Source of the DNA: Rhodovibrio sodomensis
GTDB lineage: Bacteria > Pseudomonadota > Alphaproteobacteria > Kiloniellales > Rhodovibrionaceae
Length of the DNA stretch: 52,807 bases
Direction of reading: 5' to 3'
Assembly (NCBI RefSeq): GCF_016583645.1
Contig: NZ_NRRL01000025.1
Coordinates: 1 to 52,807, forward strand
Positions 1 through 12,444 of the stretch are shown here, in pieces. Below the pieces are notes generated by a model that had not been told where the DNA came from, did no database searches, and was given only the letters and a program-made list of their open reading frames with translations. Every line of letters starts with the position of its first letter. Position 1 is the stretch's first letter. Both the position numbers and the translations under genes were made by a program.

Positions 1-1045
1 CCAAGCTCCGCCAGGGCTCCTACTTCCCGAGCTTCCTGGAACCGCGGCGCGCCACGGAAAAGGCGCTGGTCGCCGTGATCCAGGAAGCCTACGTCCACGG
101 GATCTCCACCCGCGCCGTCGACGACCTGGTGCACGCGATGGGCGGCACTGGCGTCTCGAAGTCGGAGGTCTCGCGGCTGTGCAAGGAGATCGACGAGCGC
201 GTCCAGGCGTTCCTGAACCGCCCGCTCGAAAGCGACTGGCCATTTGTCTGGCTCGACGCGACCTACGTCAAAGCCCGCCGCAACCAGCGCATCGTGTCGC
301 TGGCGGTGATCATGGCGGTGGGCGTCAACACCGACGGCCGGCGCGAGGTGCTGGGCATGAAGATTGGCCTATCCGAGGCCGAGACGTTCTGGACCGAGTT
401 CCTGCGCGAGCTCACCAGCCGTGGGCTGCGTGGCGTTCAGCTGGTCGTCGCCGACGAGCACCAGGGCCTGAAGGGCGCTGTGGAGAAGGTGCTGGGAGCC
501 ACGACGCAGCGCTGCCGCGTGCACTTCATGCGCAACGTGCTGGCCCGCGTGCCCAAGGCCCAGAAGTCCATGGTCGCCGCGATGATCCGCACGGCGTTCA
601 CCCAGGAGACGCCGGAGGATGCGCACCAGCAATGGCGTGAGGTCGCCGACCGCCTGCGTCCGCAGTTCGACAAAGCCGCCGAACTGATGGACGCCGCCGA
701 GCACGACGTCCTCGCGTTCATGCAGTTCCCCAAGGAGCTGCGCACCAAGCTGCACAGCACCAATACCCTCGAACGGCTCAACAAGGAGGTGAAACGCCGG
801 ACCAACGTGGTCGGCATCTTTCCGAACGAAGAGGCGGTCGAGCGCCTGGTCGGCGCCGTGCTGCTGGAGCAGCACGAGGACTGGGCGGTCACCCGCCGCT
901 ACATGCCGGTGGAAACGCTCCAGGCGCTATGCCAGCCTGAGGACACCAACACTCCCCCGGCGCTCGCCGCGGAGTAGCCGCGCCCAACCCGCGGCGACAT
1001 CCAGATGGCTGCCTCTGTTACACCACCCCACTGGACGCAATCTGT
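1..1045 (+). mobile_element. IS256-family insertion sequence, right part
   Basis: This is the right-hand part of an IS256-type element. It consists of the transposase gene, which runs off the left edge, and about 40 bases of non-coding end. The stretch at 1018-1042 (core TTACACC...CTGGACGC) resembles terminal repeats of alphaproteobacterial IS256 elements. The left end is outside the window, so the inverted repeat and target duplication cannot be confirmed. The exact right boundary is approximate. Confidence 0.6.
3..977 (+). CDS. IS256-family transposase, 5' end outside window
   Basis: Mutator/IS256-type transposase that catalyses element movement. The open frame is already running at base 3, so the N-terminus lies beyond the window; 324 residues are visible against about 400 in the family. 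The first visible residues ([16 protein letters not shown]) are a family hallmark. Candidate catalytic residues sit in [16 protein letters not shown] and [13 protein letters not shown], matching the DDE triad. The frame is intact to its TAG, so the visible part shows no sign of decay. An internal GTG at 75 is not the real start. Confidence 0.93.
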   Translation, partial: KLRQGSYFPSFLEPRRATEKALVAVIQEAYVHGISTRAVDDLVHAMGGTGVSKSEVSRLCKEIDERVQAFLNRPLESDWPFVWLDATYVKARRNQRIVSLAVIMAVGVNTDGRREVLGMKIGLSEAETFWTEFLRELTSRGLRGVQLVVADEHQGLKGAVEKVLGATTQRCRVHFMRNVLARVPKAQKSMVAAMIRTAFTQETPEDAHQQWREVADRLRPQFDKAAELMDAAEHDVLAFMQFPKELRTKLHSTNTLERLNKEVKRRTNVVGIFPNEEAVERLVGAVLLEQHEDWAVTRRYMPVETLQALCQPEDTNTPPALAAE

Positions 1046-1088
1046 CTTGGTGGTGAACCGGCCTACGTATTGCCGAAGCCCCAGGCGA

Positions 1089-1553
1089 TCAGGTTTCGCG
1101 CAGGCGCTCGAGCGCACTGTCGACCGTCAGACCGCCGTCGACCAGTTCCGCGAGTGCGAACGGGCAGGTCTCGTCCGGAAACGGGCCGGCGTCGCCGTAG
1201 TCGGCCAGCTGGTCGCGCGCGTCGCTGAGCGCGGCCTGCCACAGCCGGTCGAGGTCAATGTGCTGGCGCATGCCCGGCGAATAGGCGTCGCGCGCCTGAC
1301 GCAGCTGATTGCGCACCTCCGCCAACCAATGGCCGCGCGGCTGGTCGTCCGGGCTGGCGAGCAGCTTGATCAAATGGACGAAGGCCTGCAGCAGGTGCTG
1401 GCGGGTCTTGTTGAGTTCGCTCTTGCCCAAGTCCGCCACCTCGTCCGCCAGATGCGCGACATCGAGGTCGTTCCGCCCGGCCAGACCGCGCAGCCGTGCC
1501 GCCTGATCCTGCGTCCACGTATAGAAGTCGCGCTCGTAAAGATCGCTTCTCAT
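1089..1553 (-). CDS. DUF29 domain-containing protein
   Basis: A 154-residue soluble protein that looks like the DUF29 family, which is common in alphaproteobacteria and cyanobacteria and has no known function. The beginning (MRSDLYERDFYTWTQDQAA), the LAEEV-like stretch LADEVADLGKSE and a helical middle with HLIKLLASP are typical. The start at 1553 is chosen because the family usually begins close to the Y-x-W-T motif; the frame stays open for another 49 codons upstream but that extension looks non-coding. DUF29 genes often sit near mobile elements, and here the gene lies between an IS256 element and an AT-rich orphan gene. Family assignment is fairly sure; function is unknown. Confidence 0.75.
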   Translation of the reverse strand: MRSDLYERDFYTWTQDQAARLRGLAGRNDLDVAHLADEVADLGKSELNKTRQHLLQAFVHLIKLLASPDDQPRGHWLAEVRNQLRQARDAYSPGMRQHIDLDRLWQAALSDARDQLADYGDAGPFPDETCPFALAELVDGGLTVDSALERLRET

Positions 1554-1767
1554 GCCTGGCTCACCCGCCGGACTACTTACCTGAAGGGTAGCCGGTCGGC
1601 ACGGAACGTCAACTCGGAACGCGCTTCGACGGTAAACGCAGATACACCACCAAGACACGAAGCCATCGCGGCACAGAGCACGAGTATCAGACACTCGCAT
1701 TTCTTTAAATTGTGTTTATACGAAATGATAAGCGCGACGCGTGCATCCATTAGGGTAGAAGGTAACT

Positions 1768-2337
1768 ATGGCCGAGATACCGCTTACAAAATTCGTTGAT
1801 TTCGTTGCGAAAGCCGGCACTCCGAAATATACGGTGGTAAAGAAAACAAAACAACTCATTGACGAAGGCTATATTCCATCAAAAGATATGTGGAAACAAT
1901 TGCGAGACCGTATTGTCGAAATACATAGGAACGGGGAGCCCGTAGATGAACTTAAAAAAATCAGCGGCTACAAGGCAAACGCGAATAAGGCAAAACACTA
2001 TCCAGACGCTATCAAAAACTACATAAAATGGGCTAAAGGAAAAAATATAAAATGGTTTGAACCACCAAAATCTGTCGTTAATCTATCAAATCTGAACATA
2101 AGATCTAATCCCGAGTTGGGATTAATTATCGATGGAAACTATTATGCAATAAAACTGTATTTTAAAAGCGAATATTTACCCAAGAACCGGGCATCTGTCA
2201 TCAATGAAATACTACATGAGCAAATATCATATGAAAATATGCATAATTGCACACCAGCTATCTTAGACGTAAGGAAACGCAAACTCACAGATAGTGTGAG
2301 TTCAGATCCTACGACACGCACGATGTTGTACGGATAG
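1768..2337 (+). CDS. AT-rich orphan hypothetical protein
   Basis: I do not recognise this 189-residue protein. It is lysine- and asparagine-rich, with no obvious signal peptide or membrane segment. The first half is basic and probably helical (KYTVVKKTKQL, MWKQLRDRIVEIHR); the middle is rich in aromatic residues (NYIKWAKGKNIKWFEPP). The start at 1768 has an AAGGT ribosome-binding site seven bases upstream. Codon use (AAA, AAT, ATA) and base composition differ sharply from all neighbours. The AT-rich stretch begins around 1690 and ends near 2380, just before the hydantoinase stop. Together with the adjacent IS256 element this points to horizontal acquisition. Confidence 0.7.
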   Translation: MAEIPLTKFVDFVAKAGTPKYTVVKKTKQLIDEGYIPSKDMWKQLRDRIVEIHRNGEPVDELKKISGYKANANKAKHYPDAIKNYIKWAKGKNIKWFEPPKSVVNLSNLNIRSNPELGLIIDGNYYAIKLYFKSEYLPKNRASVINEILHEQISYENMHNCTPAILDVRKRKLTDSVSSDPTTRTMLYG

Positions 2338-2377
2338 GCAGCATCATTTCTGCACATTTTGAACAACCTCTAGTTTT

Positions 2378-6037
<3,660 letters not shown>

Positions 6038-6097
6038 GCGCCTTGCTCCTCTCCGCCAATCTGGGACGCGTGCGGCACTCGCGGATGGCGCGGGCCA

Positions 6098-6236
6098 CCT
6101 CCTCACCCTAGCCCTCTCCTCCCATGCGGAGGAGAGGGAACCCGCCGCGGCGCTCTGCCCGATCGCGGCGAGCGTAAACGGCCGTTACGGAGGGTCCCCG
6201 CGCCTCCAATGGGAGGAGAGGGACAGGGTGAGGAGG
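6098..6236. repeat. C+T-rich palindromic repeat, family A, copy 1
   Basis: The outer arms are inverted copies of each other: CCTCCTCACCCT at 6098 and AGGGTGAGGAGG ending at 6236. Each continues into CTCTCCTCCCAT or its complement, so the whole block can fold on itself, and the left arm also holds a small inner palindrome around CCATGCGG. Related blocks lie at 8120-8272 and 48929-49083. It sits between the promoter side of the hydantoinase gene and the 3' end of the acetyltransferase gene. A chromosomal REP-like or small non-autonomous element is the likeliest explanation. Confidence 0.75.
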
Positions 6237-6336
6237 TTGCCGCGCCTCATGGAGAGATCGCGCGCGTCCGTTAAACCTGCGGGCTAACGGAGCAAGCTTT
6301 ACGCCGCGGGTCAACGCCCGCCGGAAGGTGGCGGGA

Positions 6337-6900
6337 TCAGTCGACGCCGACCGGGCGGCTGTCCAGCGGGGCCCACTGGTCGAACGCGGCGCCCAGGAAC
6401 CCGCCGCCGTGGATCGCGTTCTCCTGCGCCACCGACCAGGCACTCGGGTGCGGCAGGTCGACCGCCATTTCGACCTCCTGGCCGTGGCTCAGGACAAAAC
6501 CGCCGAGCTTCCGGGCGATCCGCTGCATCGGCACGTTGTCGGCGACGCACATCACGATCACCCGGCGCATGTGCCGGTTGGTCGCGATCGTGAACGCGCG
6601 GCGGGTCAACTCGGTGCCCAGGCCCTGGCCGCGCCAGGACGGCTCGACCGACAGACCCAGTTCGCCGGTCGCGCCGGAACTCCCGGCCGGTACCACCTCG
6701 GCGACGCCGCGCAGCGCGCCGCCATCGATCCGGCCCAGCAGGATGGTGTCCGTGAAGTCGAGCGTGTCCGCGTGGGCGGCCGCCGCCTCCGGCGTGATCG
6801 GATAGCCGAAGCGTCGGCGCCGGGACTCCGGGTCGAGCCGGGCCAGGTGGGCGCGGATCGCGGGACGGTCGGTGGGGGTCAGCTTGCGGATGTACGGCAT
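6337..6900 (-). CDS. GNAT-family N-acetyltransferase
   Basis: A 187-residue GCN5-related acyltransferase using an acyl-CoA donor. The fold is seen in the N-terminal MPYIRKLTPTDRPAIRAHLARL, the central strand GELGLSVEPSWRGQGLGT containing the pyrophosphate-binding (R/Q)-x-x-G-x-G/A loop, and the downstream helix TRRAFTIATNRHMRRV. The segment AHLARLDPESRRRRFGYP is shared with GNAT domains that are sometimes fused to acyl-CoA synthetases, but this one stands alone. Substrate unknown. It is transcribed away from the TerB-DnaJ gene across a 360-bp intergenic region. Confidence 0.88.
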   Translation of the reverse strand: MPYIRKLTPTDRPAIRAHLARLDPESRRRRFGYPITPEAAAAHADTLDFTDTILLGRIDGGALRGVAEVVPAGSSGATGELGLSVEPSWRGQGLGTELTRRAFTIATNRHMRRVIVMCVADNVPMQRIARKLGGFVLSHGQEVEMAVDLPHPSAWSVAQENAIHGGGFLGAAFDQWAPLDSRPVGVD

Positions 6901-7260
6901 TTTGGGGAGCGCCTAACAGCTTTTACCGGTCTCTCGTGCCCGACACCGCGGTGACCCGCGGCCGGCAGCCCTTCATGCGTCTCGGCGTTCCTCCCCAGAA
7001 ACGCGCACCGGCGGGGCGCCCTTGTCGCGGCATCCGCCCCGTTGGTGGCAGGTCTAAGATAGTGTTTATTGTGCACTGCACAAGTGACCGCGGCGTTAAC
7101 GTGTCATGCCCGCTGCGAATAGCGTCCTTGCTCCGCGTGTCCCGGGCGTGGAAGATGGCCGGACAGGGCCTTACGCGGCACGGCGGCCGCGGCGGATGCG
7201 CCTGGCCGGGCGCCACCGGCAGGGTCCTTGGGTAGCAAAGCACGGCGGCATGAGCATCTG
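6901..7260. other. Divergent intergenic region
   Basis: No convincing gene is seen in these 360 bases. The region separates the minus-strand acetyltransferase from the plus-strand TerB-DnaJ gene and should hold both promoters. It contains the inverted repeat TTGTGC-ACT-GCACAA at 7069-7083 in a locally AT-richer patch, and a duplicated start segment just before 7261, both described separately. Confidence 0.5.
7069..7083. promoter_or_regulatory. Candidate operator TTGTGC-N3-GCACAA
   Basis: A perfect 6-bp inverted repeat with a 3-bp spacer in the divergent intergenic region, about 190 bases before the TerB-DnaJ start and 170 before the acetyltransferase start. Dyads of this size are typical of dimeric regulators, but no regulator gene is adjacent and the match to any known box is not established. 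Confidence 0.35.
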
Positions 7261-7261
7261 A
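7250..7261 (+). other. Three-codon upstream ORF made by an 11-bp duplication
   Basis: The 11 bases ATGAGCATCTG occur twice in direct tandem at 7250-7260 and 7261-7271. The first copy reads ATG AGC ATC TGA, a Met-Ser-Ile mini-ORF. The last base of its TGA is the A of the real ATG at 7261. The second copy is the true start of the TerB-DnaJ gene. It may be an accident of slippage or a termination-reinitiation signal. Confidence 0.5.
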
Positions 7262-8058
7262 TGAGCATCTGGGGCAAGATCGTGGGCGGCACCGCGGGCT
7301 TCGCGGTGGGCGGACCGCTGGGGGCCATTTTGGGCGGCCTGGCCGGGCATGCCGTCGACCGGATGCGGGACTCCACGCGCGCGTTGAGCGATCAGGACGC
7401 CGATGCCGCCGAGCCCGGCGGCCCGGAGCACCCCGAGGCCGATCACAACGCCGACGACAACACCAAGAAAATCGCCTTTACGATCGGCGTGATCGTGCTG
7501 GGCGCCAAGATGGCCAAGGCCGACGGCGTGGTCACCAAGAACGAGATCCAGGCGTTCCGGCAGGTCTTCCAGGTGCCGCCGGAGGAGATCAAGAACGTCG
7601 GCAAGGTGTTCAACCAGGCCCGGCGCGACTCCCGTGGGTTCGAGCCTTACGCCAAGCAGCTTGGGCGGATGTTCAAGGACAACCCGATGGTCCTGGAGGA
7701 GGTGCTGGACGGCCTGTTCCACATCGCCCGCGCCGACGGCGACGTGACGCAGCCCGAGCTCGACTACCTGGAACAGGTCGCCTTCACCTTCGGCCTGGAC
7801 CAGGAGAGCTGGGAGCGTATCCGCGCCGCCAACGCCACCGGCGACGGTAAGGATCCCTACGAGATCCTGGGCGTCTCCCGCGAGGCCAGCGACGCCGAGG
7901 TCAAGAGCGCCTACCGCCGGCTGGTCCGGGAGAATCACCCCGACACGCTGGTCAGCCAGGGCATGCCGCAGGAATTCATCGACATGGCGAACGAAAAGGT
8001 CGCCGCGATCAACGGCGCCTACGAACAGATCCGCAAGCAGCGCGGGCTCAGGCGTTAG
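7261..8058 (+). CDS. TerB and DnaJ domain co-chaperone, DjlA-like
   Basis: A 265-residue protein with a glycine-rich, probably membrane-interacting N-terminus (residues about 5-32, GGTAGFAVGGPLGAILGGL), a TerB-like helical domain (about 65-180, with KADGVVTKNE and RADGDVTQPE as paired acidic motifs) and a C-terminal J domain (about 197-265). The J domain keeps the HPD signature in RENHPDTL, which stimulates Hsp70 ATPase. The layout matches DjlA-type membrane-anchored DnaK co-chaperones. The ATG at 7261 starts the conserved MSIWGKIVGG; a TTG at 7228 would give a longer but non-conserved start. An out-of-frame duplicate start lies immediately upstream. Confidence 0.9.
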   Translation: MSIWGKIVGGTAGFAVGGPLGAILGGLAGHAVDRMRDSTRALSDQDADAAEPGGPEHPEADHNADDNTKKIAFTIGVIVLGAKMAKADGVVTKNEIQAFRQVFQVPPEEIKNVGKVFNQARRDSRGFEPYAKQLGRMFKDNPMVLEEVLDGLFHIARADGDVTQPELDYLEQVAFTFGLDQESWERIRAANATGDGKDPYEILGVSREASDAEVKSAYRRLVRENHPDTLVSQGMPQEFIDMANEKVAAINGAYEQIRKQRGLRR

Positions 8059-8119
8059 CGCGCGGGCGTTGGACGCCGCCCACCCCAATCCGATATGTGT
8101 GCACGGCACTGAAGCGCGT

Positions 8120-8272
8120 CCCCTCTCCGTCGCTCGAAGGAGACGGCCAGAGTGAGGTAGGTCTGCAGGGCCGTGCAGCTCCACGGCGCCGCTTTGACGG
8201 CCGTCGCAACGGCGGGGCCGTGAGCTACCTCCTCACCCTGCCCCTCTCCTCCCATGGGAGGAGAGGGAACGC
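8120..8272. repeat. C+T-rich palindromic repeat, family A, copy 2
   Basis: The right arm CCTCCTCACCCTGCCCCTCT followed by CCTCCCATGGGAGGAGAGGG matches the arms of the copy at 6098-6236. The left arm (CCCTCTCC...AGAGTGAGG) is more degenerate. The middle, with CGGCGCCGCTTTGACGGCC, matches the middle of the copy at 48929-49083. It fills the gap between the TerB-DnaJ gene and uup and makes the uup frame look longer than it is. Confidence 0.7.
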
Positions 8273-8315
8273 GCGGCTGCGCCCTGCCTCCTCACCGTGG
8301 AAGAGCCGCCAAGCG

Positions 8316-10208
8316 ATGGCGAGCAACCCGCCGCTGGTACAGTTCAAGGATGTCCGCCTCGCGCTTGGCCACGAGGTGCTGGCGGAGCATGTCGACGCGA
8401 CGCTGGCGCGCGGCGACCGGGCGTGCCTGGTCGGGCGCAACGGCAGCGGCAAGTCGACCCTGCTGCGCGCGCTCGCGGGGGAGGTCGAGGTCGACCGGGG
8501 CGAGCTGTTCATCCAGCCCGGCGCCAAGACCGCGTATCTGCCGCAGCAGCCCGACCTGCCTCCGGAGCAGACGGTGCACGCCTACGTCACCGGCGGCCTG
8601 CCGGGCGACGTCGCGCACGAGGAACACCGGGTCGACCAAGTGTTGGCGCGCCTGGACCTGGAGGCCGGGCGGCGCCTGGGCACCCTGTCGGGCGGCGAGG
8701 GCCGGCGCGCCGCGCTCGCCCGCACGCTGGTGAGCGAGCCCGACGTGCTGCTGCTGGACGAGCCGACCAACCATCTCGACCTGCCCACGATCGAGTGGCT
8801 GGAAGGCGAGCTGAAGCGCTTTCGCGGCACGCTGATCCTGGTCAGCCACGACCGGGCGTTCCTGCGCGCGGTGTCGAACTGCACGCTGTGGCTGGATCGC
8901 GGCACCTTGCGGACCACCGATCGCGGCTTCGAGAGGTTCGATCAGTGGGCCGAGGAGGTTCGCCAGGCCGAGGCCGAGCAGCTGTACCAGCTGAACAAGA
9001 AGATCGCCCGCGAAGCGCACTGGGAGCACGGCGGCATTTCCGGCCGGCGCAAACGCAACCAGCGCCGGCTTGCGGAACTGCAGGAGCTGCGCCAGACCCG
9101 CGCGGAGATGCTAAAGGCCAAGCCGGGTGAGATGAGCCTGCAGGTCGCCGAGGCCGAGCGCTCCGGCAAGACCGTGATCGAGGCCGAGCGGCTCTCCAAG
9201 GGGTTCGAACGCGAAGACGGCCAGCGGGTCGAGGTCGTGCGCGACTTCTCCACCCGCATCCGCAAGGGCGACCGGATCGGCGTGATCGGCCCCAACGGCG
9301 CGGGCAAGACCACCCTGATCAAGATGCTCACGGGCGACCTGAACCCGGACAGCGGCCAGGTGCGCCACGGCACCAACCTGCAGCCGATCTATTTCGACCA
9401 GCGCCGGGAGAGCCTGGATCCCGAGAAAACGCTCTGGCAAACGCTCGCCCCCGGCGGCGGCGACACGATCGACGTCGGCGGCAAGGCCCGGCACGTCGTC
9501 GCCTACCTGAAGGACTTCCTGTTCGAGGAGGGCCAGGCCCGCCAGCCGGTCAAGGCGCTCAGCGGCGGCGAGACCAACCGCCTGCTGCTCGCCCGCCTGT
9601 TCGCCCGGCGCTCCAACCTGATCGTGATGGACGAGCCGACCAACGACCTGGACGTCGAGACGCTCGACCTGCTGGTCGAGGTGCTGGGCGACTACGACGG
9701 CACGCTGCTGCTGGTCAGCCACGACCGCGACTTCCTGGACAAGACGGTGACCAGCATCGTCGCCATGGAAGGCGACGGCCGGGTCGAGGAGTTCCCCGGC
9801 GGCTACACCGACGCGCTCAGCCAGCGCCGCGGCCCCAAGGGCGGCGCCCGGATGGGCGACAAGGCCAAGGCGGACAAGAAGGCCGGCGGCCAGAAAGCCG
9901 GTAGCCAGAGGCGGGGCGACCAGAAGGCGCCCGGCAAGCGCGGCTCCGGCGGCACGCAGGGCAAGCTGTCGTACAAGGAACAGCGCGAGCTGGACGAGCT
10001 CCCGGCCAAGATCGAGAAGCTGCAGCAGGGCATCGACGAGCTGCAGGCCAAGCTCGCGGAACCGGACTTCTTCACCCGCGATCCCGACGGCTACCAGCAG
10101 GCGACCGAGGAGCTGCAGCGCGCCCAGCGCGCGCTCGACAAGGCGGAAACCCGCTGGCTCGAGCTGGAGGAACGCCGGGAAGCGCTCGCCCAGGGCACGG
10201 GATCCTAG
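8316..10208 (+). CDS. uup: ABC-F ATPase, Uup-like
   Basis: A cytoplasmic ABC-F protein of 630 residues with two ATP-binding domains and no membrane domain. Domain 1 has Walker A GRNGSGKST, signature LSGGEGRR and Walker B LLLDEPTNHLD; domain 2 has GPNGAGKTT, LSGGETNR and VMDEPTNDLD. A lysine/glycine-rich linker (around residues 505-550) leads to a C-terminal coiled coil (SYKEQRELDELPAKIEKLQ to the end), which in Uup binds DNA or ribosomes. Family members act on ribosomes or influence transposon excision. The start at 8316 opens the conserved sequence; the 73 codons upstream come from repeat family A. Confidence 0.93.
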   Translation: MASNPPLVQFKDVRLALGHEVLAEHVDATLARGDRACLVGRNGSGKSTLLRALAGEVEVDRGELFIQPGAKTAYLPQQPDLPPEQTVHAYVTGGLPGDVAHEEHRVDQVLARLDLEAGRRLGTLSGGEGRRAALARTLVSEPDVLLLDEPTNHLDLPTIEWLEGELKRFRGTLILVSHDRAFLRAVSNCTLWLDRGTLRTTDRGFERFDQWAEEVRQAEAEQLYQLNKKIAREAHWEHGGISGRRKRNQRRLAELQELRQTRAEMLKAKPGEMSLQVAEAERSGKTVIEAERLSKGFEREDGQRVEVVRDFSTRIRKGDRIGVIGPNGAGKTTLIKMLTGDLNPDSGQVRHGTNLQPIYFDQRRESLDPEKTLWQTLAPGGGDTIDVGGKARHVVAYLKDFLFEEGQARQPVKALSGGETNRLLLARLFARRSNLIVMDEPTNDLDVETLDLLVEVLGDYDGTLLLVSHDRDFLDKTVTSIVAMEGDGRVEEFPGGYTDALSQRRGPKGGARMGDKAKADKKAGGQKAGSQRRGDQKAPGKRGSGGTQGKLSYKEQRELDELPAKIEKLQQGIDELQAKLAEPDFFTRDPDGYQQATEELQRAQRALDKAETRWLELEERREALAQGTGS

Positions 10209-10432
10209 CGCGCAGGATCTTGGGGCACGGGCAGGGTCTGGCTGGGCCCAGCTGTGGGCTGTATCCGCGGCCCAACAGCGGTGCGGCTTTCGGATTTGGC
10301 GAAAAAACATTCTGAAAGTAACGACGTATTCTATCGAATATACGGCACTTCTTCTATTAAATGCCGTCTCAGTCATTTACGGATACTTAAATTGCGCGCG
10401 TTAGCTTTGTCCTCCCCAGCGCGGAGGATGAT

Positions 10433-11866
10433 ATGCGAGCGAACCGTTCCAACCTGAGGTCGAAACTGTTCCAGACGGTTGCGCGCTGCCTGCGGGCGCG
10501 CGACGGGGGCGCCGGTATCGTGATGGCGCTCAGCACGATCCCGCTGGTCGGCGGGACCGGGCTGGCGATCGATACCGCGCGCGCCTTTGTCGTGGAATCC
10601 CGGATGGGCAAGGCACTCGACGCCGCCGGGCTCGCGGCCGGCCGCGTGGCGCTGGAGGACCGGGTCGAGGCCGACGCCCGGGCGTTCTTCGCGGCGAACT
10701 ATCCCGACGGGCTGATGGGCAGCGACATCACCGCCGCCGACATCGACATCCAGATCGATAGCAACGCCGAGTTCATCACGGTCACCGCCCAAACCTCGAT
10801 GCCGACGACCTTCATGCGGATCTTCGGCAAGGACAACGTGACCGTGTCCGCCCGGTCGGTCATCCAGCGGGTCACCTCGGGCTCCGAGATCGCCTTGGTG
10901 ATGGACAACACCGGGTCGATGAACGGCAGCAAGATCGACGCGATGAAGGCGGCGGCGCAGGATCTGGTGGACATCGTGTTCGGCGATGCCGAGCGCTACG
11001 ACGAGCTGTGGTTCAGCCTGGTCCCCTACACCTCGACCGTGAATGTCGGGGCGTCGAACGGCGGCTGGGTCGACGGGGGGCCCAGCTTCAGCCCAACCAG
11101 CTGGAAAGGCTGCGTCGAGGCGCGCTGGGTGAGCGGCCGGGACGAGACCGACGACCCGCCGACGACCGAACGGTTCGATGTCTACCACTACCCCTCGACG
11201 CGCTGGGACACGGATCCGGACGCCGACGGCAACGAGTGGCCGGGCATCGACGACTCCCAGGCGGCCCGCAACGCCGGCACCGGGCCCAACCTGGGCTGCG
11301 GCCCGGCGATCACGCCGCTGACGCGCGAGCGCTCGGAGATCACCGACGCGATCGACGAGATGGCGGCTTGGCACCGCGGCGGCACCACCAGCAACCTCGG
11401 CCTGGTCTGGGGCTGGCGCACTCTGTCGCCGCGCTGGCGCGGCGTCTGGCCGGGCAGCGTCTGGCCGGTCGACTACGGCGACGAGCAGGTCAGCAAGGTC
11501 GCGATCGTGCTGTCCGATGGGCAGAACCAGTTCTTCGACTACGACAAGGACGACGACTACGTCTCCGACTACACCGGCTATGGCCGGATCGGCGAGACCT
11601 TCATGCCCGGCGCGACCGACGAGGACGACGGTCTGAGCACGCTCGACGGCAAGTTCGCCAAGGTCTGCGACCAGATGAAAAGCCAGGGGATCACGATCTA
11701 CACGATCACCTTCGGCGGCGGCGCCAGCGGCGGGCCGATCCGCGATCTGTTCCGCACCTGCGCCAGCGACCCGGGCAACTACTTCCACGCCCCCGACAAC
11801 GCCGATCTGGCGCCGGCGTTCCGGACGATCGGCCAGGAACTCGCCAACCTGAGGATCGTGGAATGA
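10433..11866 (+). CDS. TadG-like protein with von Willebrand A domain
   Basis: A 477-residue exported protein with a short basic N-terminus, one membrane segment near residues 24-45 (IVMALSTIPLVGGTGLAID) as in TadE/TadG minor pseudopilins, and a von Willebrand A domain starting about residue 155 with the metal site DNTGSMNGS (DxSxS-like, with T in place of the first S). Acidic runs such as DPDADGNEW and DYDKDDDY could bind calcium. A GGAGG ribosome-binding site precedes the ATG. It overlaps the next gene by ATGA, so the three genes 10433-12992 form one transcription unit. No TadA ATPase or prepilin peptidase is present here. Confidence 0.88.
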   Translation: MRANRSNLRSKLFQTVARCLRARDGGAGIVMALSTIPLVGGTGLAIDTARAFVVESRMGKALDAAGLAAGRVALEDRVEADARAFFAANYPDGLMGSDITAADIDIQIDSNAEFITVTAQTSMPTTFMRIFGKDNVTVSARSVIQRVTSGSEIALVMDNTGSMNGSKIDAMKAAAQDLVDIVFGDAERYDELWFSLVPYTSTVNVGASNGGWVDGGPSFSPTSWKGCVEARWVSGRDETDDPPTTERFDVYHYPSTRWDTDPDADGNEWPGIDDSQAARNAGTGPNLGCGPAITPLTRERSEITDAIDEMAAWHRGGTTSNLGLVWGWRTLSPRWRGVWPGSVWPVDYGDEQVSKVAIVLSDGQNQFFDYDKDDDYVSDYTGYGRIGETFMPGATDEDDGLSTLDGKFAKVCDQMKSQGITIYTITFGGGASGGPIRDLFRTCASDPGNYFHAPDNADLAPAFRTIGQELANLRIVE

Positions 11867-12444
11867 GACGGCCGGGCCGGCGGTTGCGCCGCCTGCGCCG
11901 CGTGCGCCGCGACGACAGCGGCGCCAGCGCGCTGGAGTTCGGTCTGATCGCCCTGCCCATGGTGCTGCTGATGGGCGGCCTGCTGGAGTTCGCGGTCCTA
12001 CTGACCACGGCCTCGATGCTCGACAGCGCGTCGCTGCAGGCCGCGCGGTACGGCGCCACCGGCGCCCAGCCAGCCAGCGGGACGCGCGAGGAGATGATTC
12101 GCCGGATCATCGAGCAACGGACCTTCGGCCTGGTCCGCATGGACCGGCTGCGGATCGACACCAAGGCGTATCAGAGCTTCGAGCGGATCGATCAGGCCGA
12201 AGGCTTCGACGACGCCAACGCCAACGGCCAGTACGACACGGGCGAGACCTTCAACGACGTCAACGGCAACGGCGGCTGGGACGCAGACCAGGGCACACCC
12301 GGGCTGGGTGACGCAGAAGACATCGTGGTCTACGAAGTCCGCTACCCGTGGCCGGGCATCACCGGGCTGATGCAGCCGATCGTCAAGGATATCGAGCTGT
12401 CCAGCTCCGTTCCAATCCGCAACGAACCCTACGACATCCAATGA
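11863..12444 (+). CDS. TadE-like pseudopilin with EF-hand-like loops
   Basis: A 193-residue TadE-family membrane protein. The very basic N-terminus (residues 1-16), DDSGASALEFGLIALPMVLLM with the conserved Glu of the processing region and one membrane helix to about residue 50 are typical. Residues 117-142 hold two Asp/Asn/Gly loops (DANANGQYDTGE and DVNGNGGWDAD) resembling calcium-binding dockerin or EF-hand loops, which is unusual for TadE. The start overlaps the TadG-like stop (ATGA) and its own stop overlaps the next start in the same way. It is probably a surface or pilus-associated component. Confidence 0.85.
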   Translation: MRRPGRRLRRLRRVRRDDSGASALEFGLIALPMVLLMGGLLEFAVLLTTASMLDSASLQAARYGATGAQPASGTREEMIRRIIEQRTFGLVRMDRLRIDTKAYQSFERIDQAEGFDDANANGQYDTGETFNDVNGNGGWDADQGTPGLGDAEDIVVYEVRYPWPGITGLMQPIVKDIELSSSVPIRNEPYDIQ

